From NCBI GenBank assembly GCA_036346205.1, contig JARFJB010002198.1, positions 3,049,501 through 3,113,500 on the forward strand: a stretch of DNA of 64,000 nt, written 5' to 3'. Positions within the stretch are counted from its first letter, which is position 1. Each line of letters opens with the position of its first letter. The notes beneath the pieces were generated by a model. It did no database searches, had not been told where the DNA came from, and saw only the letters and a list, made by a program, of their open reading frames with translations. Position numbers and translations under genes: made by a program. This DNA comes from Vesta saturnalis. Its lineage: Eukaryota > Arthropoda > Insecta > Coleoptera > Lampyridae. This document shows, piece by piece, positions 46,763 to 56,953 of this stretch.

Positions 46763-47806
46763 TTTTATTATACTAGTGTTATTGTTATTATTAATTATAT
46801 AAATCGTTATTGCTAAGAATTCTTATTAATTTCACAATTATTAATTAAGTATTGTTACAATAATAAATAAGGATTGTTAAAATTAGTGTACTAAACAGAT
46901 TTCAATTTACAAAAGTCTTGTATTTGAGTATGGCTTGATACAGTGGCGGCTCTTTAATGGAGCAAGTGAGCAGCGGTCTATAACTTATTAGAATCTCACT
47001 TAAAAACAACATACATGTTTATGGCGAAATTGATACATACATAATTATACAGAAAGTATTGACCGCATAACAATAATAATTATGCATTTCTTTTTGTACG
47101 AGGATAATAACAATGGATACTAAAAAAACCGATAACCTACCTATTTATAAATGAAAATGTATTTGAAATTTTAAAGAAATGATCGTTAGGTACTAAAATG
47201 GCTCTAAATGTTTTATTATATCTTTTTTATTAAAAACTTTATATTCAATTATTCACATAAAGCACATTACTTAACTTAGTACCACATCAAACACTAAAAA
47301 TCAAAATAACTCGGAAACGCACAGGAATTTCGAAACAGAAGAAGGTACATTATTTTTGTTAAACTGTATGTAGATAATGAAAATAACAGTTTTTTTTTAA
47401 AATAGTTATTGGCGTAGAAGTTCTGTTTATGAAAGTGGTTGAGCACCCCCTCCACTCCGCCACTGTGCAAGTTTGTGAACATTCTTATCGCTTGTTTTAT
47501 GCCCTTTAATTAATAGACATTATCCCCCCAACATGAAAAAATCTAAGTATTCGTTTATGAGTTATAATGAAAATTCGAGAAAAAAAAGTTATATTCAACA
47601 CCCTGTATCTCGGAAATGAAGCCTTCTACGACATATGTTTATAGGAACTTTTCTTTTTAGAAACATGTGTTCTATCTCCTGTTAAAGTTTGTCTACAAAA
47701 AACTGACTCACCCTGTATAACGTGTACGGTATTATTAAATAAACATAATAAATTTATAACTTATATTTTTTTGTTTATACAAAAGGTTCACAAGCACAAG
47801 TTAAAT

Positions 47807-48305
47807 ATGAAACGGAACTATCTAAGTGAAGCGCAAAAAAGAAAAAATAGCGGAAGAAGAACAAAAGAAAACTGAAGATATAGTCAAGAAGTTGCCTAAA
47901 CTAACATCATTTATCCAGTCAACTGCATCAGAAATATCTTCACAGAATACAATTTCCACTGTGTTTACATCATCAGATGTTACCGAAAAGACGTTAGAAG
48001 TTCCAAATTTGAAACGGTGACAGTGCTATTTACATTGAAAGACAAATATGATGATTTCGTCGATGTAATCCAATCGGATGCAACAAATCTTCGTGATAAA
48101 GATCATCAAAGTAGTGATCCTGGCTTGTGGAAAGAGTTTAAATACGGACGATATTGCTTATTGAGTAGAAAATGGACCAGATGTTTCTCAACATCACGAT
48201 TTGAAAATTCACTACGTATGTTTAATAATGGATATCAAAAAAGATTTTGTTCCGAAAAATGATTTTTTGGTAACAAAGCCAATGGATAAATTTATAAACG
48301 AGAAT
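47807..48305 (+). pseudogene. hAT (ZMYM1-like) transposase, N-terminal part
   Basis: It starts at ATG 47807 (MKRNYLSEAQKRK), shifts frame once near 47840, then reads EEQKKTEDIVKKLPKLTSFI, the basic and LPKLTSFI-type start of transposases annotated as zinc finger MYM-type protein 1-like. Next come SSDPGLWKEF-type sequence near 48112 and DIKKDFVPKNDF, then KPMDKFI near 48280. Further shifts lie near 48015 and 48135-48200. Homology stops near 48305, where unrelated DNA begins, and resumes at about 51060. Confidence 0.8.
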
Positions 48306-51059
48306 GGTTGTTAGTAGTATGGGGTCTGTTGGGGACAGCGTTTCGGAAGCGGTCTCTGCTTCCATTATCAGGCTTACTCCTTACTCACGTGAGCGGGGGA
48401 CTATTTCGAGGACGTGGCTCTTTTATCGGTTTCTTTTCCTGTGTCATTTTCAAACCCTTGATAACGTGTTTATGGTCCTCGCCCCCTAATTAGGGCCTTT
48501 TTGGTTGTATTAAGAGCCTTTTTGTAAGTTCAACCCCTGGAGGGCAGGCAAACGCAGTAGCCTCTTTTCGGTGCCATTTTCAATCCGTTGATGACTTATT
48601 TTATGTAAAATATTTTAATTATAAAACTTTACGTAATCACTTACACATCACACTTCTAACTAAGTTAAATCAATTGGTATTTTTGAATTGTGGTTGGTTT
48701 TATCAAGCTTTAAGTTAAACCAAACCAGTATTTTTGAGTTGTAAGTTGGTTTTCGCAAGCTGTAAGTTATGATTTGGTTGAGATTGATTTGCGTCTGTGC
48801 CCTCACTTTTATGGAGAGCCCCAGCTCTGAGTGTCGGTTAACCGTATCCACAACGTAAGCTGTCTCTCATAGGAGCTAGGTATGTACATAGGAGAATCGT
48901 GATGCTGGAGCATGTTTCATCAGTTTTAAAGCTGCAATCTAATTACGCTGCTTTTTACGTAAACAGGTTTAGGTGAGAAAAACAAGCTACAAATCAACTT
49001 CGACACAACTACATTTGACATAGAGTAATTTGATCAATCTCATGTTATACAATTTAGCATGTGTCTTATCAATATTTGAATTCAATTACTTAAAAATCTA
49101 AAATTGTTTTACTACAGGATGGAAATTGATCAGATGATTAAACCATACGTTAATCGTAACATATAAAATTTGCTATACATCATTTAGGTAATAGTACTCG
49201 GATCTTCATTATTTGTTTATTTTTAAAATCTAATTTTGTATGTACGTAAAATACTATCCAAAGTTAACTTTACTATCTTGAACTTAAATGAATTTTTTAA
49301 GGTCAATCAAACAGAAATCTTAAATTGTTTTACTACAGATGGGATTTTTCAAACTTCAACCTAAATCAAAAATAGTATTTTGAATCGAAAAATTGATTTT
49401 ACAATTTGGAAACAAAATCAAATACTTAGCGATTGAAATGAGATGTAATTAAAAAAGTTGTTTATAAAATTCAATCTAATTACATGACTTAGACCATTGT
49501 ATTTGTATTTCAAACATCACACCTTTTTACGTAATTAGATAATTTTTCAGTTTTTCCACACGTTAGAGCTATTTGAATAGTGAAAGATTGTGGTTAGGTT
49601 ACATAACCGGGGAGTCCGGAAAATATTGGAAGTAAAGGGCGTTTGTCTCTTCCGAGAAGTTATTTCAATACAGCCTTGGTAAATGATTGTTTCTGGCTTT
49701 AACTCTTATTTCCATTATTGATCTTATTTAATTTCCTGTATGGGTTTTAATGTTATGCTGTAATTACATATATGCTCTAAATTCATCAACATACTGTAAA
49801 CCATTAAAAAACATTAAGGATTTGGAGACCGGGGTACTCAATCTGAATGTCATATCCACTATTCACTCACATTGTGAACATGTCTAAAGTTAAAAAGGTT
49901 AAAACGGGATCTGGAAATTTATGGTGTTCAAAGAACACTACAAAAGATGTGTCTGAATAATCGCAACAGCAGACGAATCAGGAGATTCTCGTAAGCAATA
50001 AAATAAGGGTAAATGATTGTTTCTGGTGTTAAATATTATTTTATTTATTTATTTACTTTATTAAATTAATTATAGATTTTTTAATGTTATGTTATAATTA
50101 CAGCTAAGTATTTGTCTACTCTAATGCCAAACTGTGATTCCGTCAACAACGTAAAATGAATTCGCCGAGTTCTGGACCCACGATATTTAGGGGATTTAAG
50201 AGTAAATTGTTATTGCATAACAACCCCAGAAGATGAAGCTACAGAATATGTTAAAGAAGGCGTCTGCGAGAGGGATCGAAGTTAATACCGACACAGACTC
50301 CGAGAAGTCAGATGACCAGGAAGATCTAACAGATCGGGAGGGTGAATGATGATGCTGATGCTTTTGGTACGTGAGATGTAATCCTAAAAGTATTATTATT
50401 ACTTGTAATAAATAATTGAAAACCTCTTTTTTTATTTACAATACTTTTAATTATGACTCATAATTGAAACAAAAATCTTGTTATTATCGATAATCGAACT
50501 CACACCACTAGATGGCGCCACAAACAAATTCAAATTTCCCGCCAAGGGAGCCACGATAAGGGGACTAAGCCGCTAATACAAATTCCTACACCTGTCTTAT
50601 AAGATAGTATGAGGGCCCCTTTATTAGAATACTATTTACCGCCAAGGGGCCCCTGACAAAGGGGGCGAAGACTCTAACACAAGTTCCTATACCTGTCTTA
50701 TGTGATAGTATAAGGGCCCCCTTATTAGAATACTATTTATCACCAAGGGGGCGAAGTCCCCACCATAAGTTCCTAAACCTGTCTTATGTGACAGTATAAG
50801 GGCCCCCCCTTATTAGAATACTATTTATCATCAAGGGAGCGAGGATCCTAACATAAGTTCCTATACCTGTCTTATGAGATAGTACGAGGGCCCCCTTATT
50901 TTCAAATTTACCGCCATAACGATTACAGGGATCTACATGAATTTTTACAAATATACCGTTAGGTAGAGCCACGATCTACCTCTATCACAGAAAACTTTCA
51001 TTAGTCCTAAAAATACACCATCAGGTGACCCCACAAACAAATTCAAAGGGGTCCAAGGG
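48306..51059. mobile_element. Unidentified ~2.75 kb insertion inside the hAT transposase gene
   Basis: It interrupts the transposase between its N-terminal part and the segment resuming at 51060. It has no recognised coding frame. It holds several direct repeats: GGTAAATGATTGTTTCTGG at about 49678 and again near 50009 with ~110 bp of similarity; AAATTGTTTTACTACAG near 49100 and 49322; CCACAAACAAATTCAAA near 50518 and 51031; and a tandem block at 50560-50910. No terminal inverted repeats or target duplication found. It may be a non-autonomous element or several. Borders are known only from loss of transposase homology. Confidence 0.5.
50560..50910. repeat. Tandem repeat, ~86-101 bp period, about four units
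   Basis: CCTGTCTTAT recurs at 50591, 50692, 50778 and 50866 (spacings 101, 86, 88). Each is followed by a (G/T)ATAGTA.GAGGGCCCC-like stretch, TTATTAGAATACTATTTA, a CCAAGGGGGCGAAG-like stretch and AAGTTCCTA. GC is higher than in surrounding DNA. Confidence 0.85.
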
Positions 51060-52970
51060 GTTCATGACAACAACAGGTTCAGTGTGTTGCTTTGTAAACT
51101 TCTTGCATCAAAAACTGCATCATCTCGATCTCGATTTATTGAAAGATTTAGCGATTGGCGAAATATTATTGTCGTTGATCATCATGAAAATAGCTCTACA
51201 TCGAATTTTTACATTAAACTAGAAGATCAAATCAACACCGAATGGGAATATTGGCATGTCTTACAAAGAGTTGTCGCAGTAATCAAGGCTGAGCGTGGGA
51301 CGCCTTTTCGTGGATCAAGTGAGTTATTCCCACAATAGAAATTATATAGGCTTGTTTGAACTTATAGCTGAATTTGATCCATTCTTAGCTGGTGATATTT
51401 CAAAATACGGAAATTATGGCAAAGGTTTGATTATTTAATTATGTTATAAAGTTTTCATTACACATGCATACAAACATTCCTACACCTATTAAGCACACGA
51501 AATGCGGCTAATTTCAAGCTTGAGATAGGGCACTTTCTCATCTCAATGTGCAAGAAAGTGGACTTATCCATACCATTCTGATATTAGTCAAATTTCGTCC
51601 GCTGAACATACATGCGAACACTTTCTATGCAGTTATACTGAAAACAATGCTATACAATATGTCCAAAAGTCGACAATGAACTATTAATAGTTTGTGAATA
51701 TAGCTTGATTTTTGGCATCTCTGTTGTCAGGGAACGCAAATTATTTATCAAAAACAATTTGTGATGAGCTGATTAACTTGATGGCTGAAGGAGGTCATTC
51801 AACAGTTTTGGAAGAAGTGGAAGCTGCAGGTTACTTCAGTTTACCCGTCGATTCTACACCTGAAGTCGCTCATGTTGATCAGCTGAGCATTGTCGTAAGA
51901 TTCGTACACCTACAGATGGATTGCTAGTAGAACGTTTTTTAACATTTCTAGATTTAAAAAATCATATGGGCCAGGAAATAGGAAATCAAGTTTTAAAATA
52001 TGTTACTGAAGTATGGAAACTTGATTTTTCAAAATGTAGAGGACAAACATAAAACAATGCTGCTAATGTGAGTGGACGTTATTCAGGGATGTAAAGTCAA
52101 ATTTTGGAATGCAACAAAACTCTTTAAATCTTGTTGGTCGTAATGCTGTTGACTGTTGTCCAATTCTCCTTCTTCTACGCATAAATGGGCAGTATTTAAA
52201 AAATATTTGGGTAAAGATCATAATACCATGGAAAATCTAATACTCGTTGGGAGACCATATAGAAGCAATTATGAAATCATATTCAAAGATCATTGAGACT
52301 TTAGATTCTATAACCGAAGACAATTTACAAAAAGGAAAAACCAAACGAGAAGCACAGGCTATTGCAAACAAAATGCAGGAGCTAGAATTTGTGTTCATGT
52401 TGAATATGTGGAAGGATATTTTGCAAATGTTTCATCGCACAAGTCAGTGTTCAAAGTAAAGAACTGAATTTAAAAGTGTGATCAGATGTCTATGAATGCA
52501 TGTCAGAGTATTTACATAATTTAACAGACGATTTTGAACGACTTGAAATGTTACCGAAAAATATGTTATCTGATGTGAATCATAAAGGATTCAAATCACG
52601 TAAGTAATTTTCCGTTTTAATTAACTTAGATTTATCAAAAGAGGATTATATTTACAAAAATCAAAATCTAAAAGTCACTTTCACCGATTTTTACACCACA
52701 ATAGTAATAGTAAATGATCGGATTAAATCTGTATTTCCAAATGTGGAAATTGCAATGCATATTTTCTTGGCCCTTATGATTACCAATTGCTCAGCTGAAC
52801 GTCCTTTTTCGCCGTCGAAGAGAATAAAAAATCATCTACGATCCAACATGTGTCAGAAAAGATTTTTGATCTATATTGTGCATAGAATCGGATATTTTGC
52901 AACGAACAAGTTTTGATAGTTTACTGAAAAAATTTGTAGTACAAAAATTTCGACGTAAATTATTGTTCAA
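51060..52970 (+). pseudogene. hAT (ZMYM1-like) transposase, core and C-terminal dimerisation part
   Basis: The sequence resumes with RFSVLLCKLLAS and SRFIERFSDWRNI, then YWHVLQRVVAVIKAERGTPF and FRGSSELF, then GLFELIAEFDPFLAGDISKY. After an intron-like gap (51425-51730) follow ANYLSKTICDELINLMAEGG and YFSLPVDSTPEVAHVDQLSI (DSTP: first catalytic Asp region). Next are FLDLKNHMGQEIGNQVLKY, HSLNLVGR-like sequence near 52118, EAIMKSYSKIIETLDSITED, and near the end AERPFSPSKRIKNHLRSNM, the hAT dimerisation domain. Stops and shifts occur near 51325, 51925, 52050-52250, 52455 and 52610, among others. The order matches DUF4371-type hAT transposases. Confidence 0.87.
51425..51730 (+). other. Probable spliceosomal intron in the hAT transposase
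   Basis: Exon sequence GGCAAAG is followed by GT (51425). TTGTCAG ends at 51730, followed by GGAACGCAAATTATTTATC. Joining these gives an unbroken frame GKGNANYLSKTICDEL in the order expected of the family. The 306-bp interior has no coding match and a T-rich stretch before the AG. Confidence 0.65.
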
Positions 52971-53113
52971 TGTACTATTTTAATATTAAATTGTTATTCA
53001 TATATTCCTATATTTTATTTCATTCCGTTAAACTTGTTGAATATCTTAATCTTATTAAGGGGCCCCATAATTTGGACTTGCTTAAGGCTCCGAAAGGCAT
53101 TAATCCGGCGCTG

Positions 53114-53121
53114 AGTATGAC
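53114..53121. repeat. 8-bp target site duplication, right copy (AGTATGAC)
   Basis: Identical to 43248-43255. Confidence 0.92.
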
Positions 53122-53362
53122 CATACAGTGGTGTACCTATGCTCTAATTGTATGCAATAGAGCGAGAGACAGAAAGTACTGCACCATGGTAGTGTAAGTT
53201 AAACAATAAGATAAGTTCAAATGTACAATTAGGGTTTAGCCCTGTTATTATTAACAGCAAAAGACAACTGTATTAAAATTATTCGCAAATGTAAATAGTA
53301 AACTGGATCAATTTGTACGTACGTATAACAATGCGAAAATAAGTCAGTTTTCAGTATACACG

Positions 53363-53527
53363 TAAATGCACTCGCACGAATATCCCCCCCCCGCCACGCA
53401 CGCAAGCACATACGCACGCACAGACGTACGCACGGAACCATGCACGCAGGCCCCCCCGACACACACACGCGCACGCACACACGCACGCTCGCACGCACGT
53501 CCGCCCACCCCCGCCCCCGCCCGCCCA
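53363..53527. repeat. GCAC/CA-rich low-complexity block
   Basis: Irregular CACGCA, CACACG and CCGCCC repeats with C runs (53385-53392, 53450-53457). The long open frames on both strands are compositional. Confidence 0.85.
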
Positions 53528-53544
53528 AAAATAAAAATTACACT

Positions 53545-53745
53545 GTGAATAATGAGTAGACAAAACGTACTCATAAGTTACTAACACATATGAGGTAGTC
53601 GCGGTGTTGATGATGATAACATTCGTTTATTAATATTTATCAAAAATAAGAATTAGGACGTAAATTATGAGTAAATAAACTGCCCACATAAGCTACTAAC
53701 AAATATGTAGCGGAGTTGATGATGATAGCATTCTTTTATTATAGA
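53545..53745. repeat. Diverged tandem duplication, ~118 bp offset
   Basis: AATGAGTAGACAAAACGTAC...GTTACTAACACATATG...GTGTTGATGATGATAACATTC at about 53549-53635 recurs as TATGAGTAAATAAACTGCCC...GCTACTAACAAATATG...GAGTTGATGATGATAGCATTC at about 53667-53735. Confidence 0.75.
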
Positions 53746-53948
53746 ACGCACAGTATGCATTTCTAATACACAAAACCTTCAAAAATGAAACACATAGCCA
53801 CGTGTTAGGAGGCTACGCGTGATAGTTTCCACTGTAATCTGATCAACTGTTCGTTATTATAATAAAAAACAGATATAACCATAAGTTTTAGGTTTACACA
53901 TCAAGTTAAAATAAAGTAATGCGAATTCTACATTCTGTGTGTATGTAT

Positions 53949-53988
53949 GAGTGTGCGTGTGCGTATGCGTATGGGTATGTGGTGTGTG

Positions 53989-54059
<71 letters not shown>

Positions 54060-54192
54060 GTGTGTGTGTGTGTGTGTGTTTGTGCGCGCGCGCGCGTGTG
54101 TGTCTGTATGCGTGTGTGTGCATGCGTGGGTTCGTGAGAGCATGTTTTTGTATGGATGTGTGTTTATGTGTCTGATTGTGGGTGCGTAACTG

Positions 54193-54246
<54 letters not shown>

Positions 54247-54501
54247 TTCGTGCGTACGTGGATGTGTGCCTGCATGTGTACGTGCGTACCTGCGTGCGCG
54301 TGCGTGTATGTGCGTGTATGCGTGTGTCGTGTGTGGTGTGTGTGTGGTGTGTGGGGTGTGAGTGTGTGCGTGTGCGTGTGCGTGTGCGTGTGCGTGTGCG
54401 TGTGCTTGTGCTTGTACGTGTGCGTGTGCGTGTGCGTGTGAGTGCGTGTGCATGCGCGTCTGCGTGTGTACGTATGAGTGTGCGTATCCGTGTGCGTATG
54501 G

Positions 54502-54578
<77 letters not shown>

Positions 54579-54682
54579 GTGCGCGCGCGTGTGTCTGTAT
54601 GCGCGTGTGTGCATGCGTGAGTTCGTGAGAGCATGTTGTATGGATGTATGTTTGTGTGTCTGATTGTTGGTGCGTAACTGCT

Positions 54683-54736
<54 letters not shown>

Positions 54737-54960
54737 TTCGTGCGTACGTGGATGTGTGCCTGCATGTGTACGTGCGTACCTGCGTGTGCGCGTGCCTATA
54801 TGTGCGTGTATGCGTGTGTGCCTGTGTGGGTGTGTGGGTGTGTGGGTGTGTGGGTGTGTGGGTGTGTGAGTGTGTGGGTGTGTGGGTGTGTTGGTGTGTG
54901 AGTGTGTGTGTGCGTGAGTGTGTGTGCTTGTGTTTGAATGCGTACGTATTTAAAAAATTA
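53949..54960. repeat. Two tandem copies of a ~527 bp GT/(TA)n compound block
   Basis: Copy 1 (53949-54475) and copy 2 (54476 to about 54960) share the order GAGTGTGCGT..., TGGGTATGTG, (TA)n (53991-54056; 54511-54547), (GT)n, GTGTCTGTATGCG, GTTCGTGAGAGCATG, TCTGATTGT.GGTGCGTAAC, long (GT)n (54193-54244; 54685-54734), and GTTCGTGCGTACGTGGATGT. Copy 2 ends in a TGTGTGGG octamer run (about 54826-54900). No gene. Confidence 0.85.
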
Positions 54961-55529
54961 TGTATTTAATCTTGTCTTCATTTCGCCGAAACCTGATTGA
55001 CCAACTTAAATAAACCTTATTGTTTACCACATGACCCACCCTCCGGTTCCACCTGTTTCTTTACGAATAAGCGTCAGTCACGGGTCACAGTTTTATCGAA
55101 ATATGACCATATTGTATCGAAAAAGGACCATTTTGTGTGTCTTTTCTTCAACATCGCGACAAAGCGGTAGGACACAATTCTGTTTTTTCCCGAAAGAAAA
55201 GGTGTTTGTGTACCAAGGGTGTTTTTTGCAATACCATTAGAATGACTAATCTATTACTATTACATAGTCTCAAGGAAAATGCATATTGATTATGTAAGAT
55301 TGTATTACGCCTTCCTTGGTTATGTCTGTATGTAAGCGCATGTGGTTGTGTTACTGTGAGTGTGTGTATGCGAGTGTGTGTGTGCGCGTGTGTGTGCCTG
55401 CAGCATGAGTGCATACGTGCGTTCGTGTGTGCGTGCGTGTCTGCGTGCGTGCGCGTGTATGTGTGCATGTGTTTTGGTGTATGGGTGTGTGTATGTATGT
55501 CAGGGGCGTGTGTGTATGTGGTAAAAAGA
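54961..55529. other. Unassigned DNA with a GT-rich stretch
   Basis: 55320-55520 is GT/GCGT-rich low complexity that ends just before the mariner-like element at 55532. 54961-55320 shows no gene. Confidence 0.5.
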
Positions 55530-55531
55530 TA

Positions 55532-56801
55532 CATGGTGTCAAATTTGTAATTTTATTTTCTATTTTTTCTAGAACTAGAAGATTGTACGCCGAAAGGTGT
55601 CCCAATAGACAATTGCCTAATTCAAAGACTTTTCATTGCAGGGGTTACGAGAAACTGGTAAGAAACTTTTATTATCTTAAGTAGTAAAGGGGTGTGAAAT
55701 TACATTTAACATTAACTTTTTTAACGTAATTTTATCCCAAATATGGGCCGACATGGTGGAGTTCCCAGAATTATACGTACAGATGAATTGGAAGAAAATG
55801 TTCAGGATGCTCTCGCTGCAGATTCTACAATTAGTGTTAGGAATGTAGCACACGAATTACAGGTTTCAAAATGTACAGTAAACAGCATTTTTCGAGAGCA
55901 ACTGCTGCATCCATACCACATTCAAAAAGTACAAGGTTTAAGCGTGGATGACTACCCTGTAAGAGTAGAATTTTCTATATGGCTCTTAGAGATAATGAAT
56001 TTACTGGCTTAATATTATTATCCGACGAAGCAGGATTTCGTAGGAACGGGATAATTTACACATTTATTCAGACGAAAACCCTCATGGTATAAGACAAACC
56101 CGGCATCAAGTACAATTTTAAATTGATTTATGGGCAGGAATAATTGGACATTATGTAATAGGACCTGTTGAGTTACCACCTTGACTAAGTGGCCAAAGAT
56201 ATTTAGAATTTCTTGAAGAACAATTACCCAAACCAAGAATGAACTACGGCAAAGAATTTTCCACCATGCCCAGGAAATAAAGAATAACGTTCAAATACTT
56301 TGGATGATGCAACAATCACTAGTTCGTCGTGCTCGGGATTGCATTAGGCAAGGTGGTGCTCATTCTTTAGTTAATAGTTTCCTTTAAATTTTCTATTTTA
56401 TTCAGTATGTCTTTTTTTGAATAGTTTTTAATAAAACTGTAATTCTTTTTGTAATGTATGAATCTTTTTATTAATCTTTGAGCTTCTAAAGTATAAAATC
56501 GGGCCAATCCGTACATTAAATGCATATCAGCATTATTCAACAAACGTATACTCCATAAGATTAAGGTTAAGATTAAGATTTTTCGATCAATTATTGCATA
56601 CAGGGTGGCGCAAAGATTTTCCGACAGATTATTTAATCGGATAATGTTGTATGTGGCGCCCTCTACAAGTTTGGCCAAAATTAAGGGCAGAATGTTATTT
56701 CTCATATCAAAAAACCCATATATACCGAGTTTCATGCAAAAATCTAAAAACTTCTCAAGCAATAAGGAAAAATAGAAAATAAAGTTAACATTGACACCCT
56801 G
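55532..56801 (+). mobile_element. Mariner-like transposon with internal deletion (~1.27 kb)
   Basis: The left end CATGGTGTCAAATTTG (55532) and the right end CAGGGTGTCAATGTTA (reverse complement from 56801) are followed by a shared TTTATTTTCTATTTTT. This gives inverted repeats of about 45 bp. TA lies at both borders (55530-55531; 56802-56803), with AAAAAGA outside the left and TCTTTTT outside the right. It carries a transposase remnant (55743-56387). Confidence 0.82.
55743..56387 (+). pseudogene. Mariner-like transposase lacking its catalytic centre
   Basis: The frame starts MGRHGGVPRIIRTDELEENV and carries a helix-turn-helix (TISVRNVAHELQVSKCTVNS), then HPYHIQKVQGLSVDDYPVRV. After 56012 the frame breaks, but LLSDEAGFRRNG-like sequence (first Asp), HQVQF, GIIGHYVIGPVELP-like and EFLEEQLP pieces follow to about 56230. 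The reading then jumps straight to NELRQRIFHHAQEIKNNVQI and RRARDCIRQGGAHS, with a TAA at 56385-56387. The second and third catalytic Asp regions are missing, so about 100 codons were deleted while both element ends were kept. Confidence 0.82.
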
Positions 56802-56916
56802 TATCTTTTTACCTATCAATATTTGAACTAAGGTATATTCGGTTCAATCGATATATTTTGAGCTCTAGTATCTCCAGTTTCGAGATTTCCCAATCTTTAA
56901 CAGACACCCTGTACAC

Positions 56917-56953
56917 ACACGCGCATGCGCGCGCGCGCACATACACACACACA
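56917..56953. repeat. CA/CG alternating purine-pyrimidine tract
   Basis: ACACACACGCGCATGCGCGCGCGCGCAC-type alternation of about 37 bp (shown here in words and short form). This composition favours left-handed DNA. Confidence 0.7.

Larger units (their letters stand above)
43756..47715 (+). mobile_element. DD41D mariner-like transposon with ~1.06 kb inverted arms
   Basis: The ends CAGGGTGAGTCAGTTTTTTG (left) and its inverted partner ending at 47715 are flanked by TA (43754-43755, 47716-47717). The whole of 46654-47715 (1062 bp) is repeated inverted at 43756-45526, once 709 extra bases are removed as LINE copy D. The unique centre is only 45527-46653 and holds most of the transposase. The right arm contains the last 36 codons of the transposase, so the left arm holds an inverted copy of the same coding end. 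Arms of this size are far beyond the tens to few hundred bases usual in the superfamily. Confidence 0.9.
43256..53113 (+). mobile_element. Composite hAT transposon, 9.86 kb, swollen by nested insertions
   Basis: The ends are CAGCGGTCGGTTAAT on the left and, inward from the right, CAGCGCCGGATTAAT. Both are followed within 55 bp by a GGGGCCCC/GGGCCCCC-type cluster and a GCTTA.GC motif. Exact 8-bp duplications of AGTATGAC flank it. Its own transposase (ZMYM1-like, DUF4371 type) is at 47807-48305 and 51060-52970. Nested inside are a mariner-like element (43756-47715) that carries LINE copy D, and an unidentified block (48306-51059). Without these the element would be about 3.1 kb. Confidence 0.9.

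Noticed and set aside
48300..48500. Possible tRNA or structured RNA in the GC-richer stretch
   Set aside because: No cloverleaf with consistent arms or B box could be built by eye.
52600..52629. GTAAGT...TTAG as a second intron in the hAT transposase
   Set aside because: Only 30 bp, too short for a spliceosomal intron, although the borders look canonical; more likely a chance motif in a decayed region.
53229..54970. Many overlapping open frames in the GT/CA-rich blocks
   Set aside because: Low-complexity composition only; no start context or domain.
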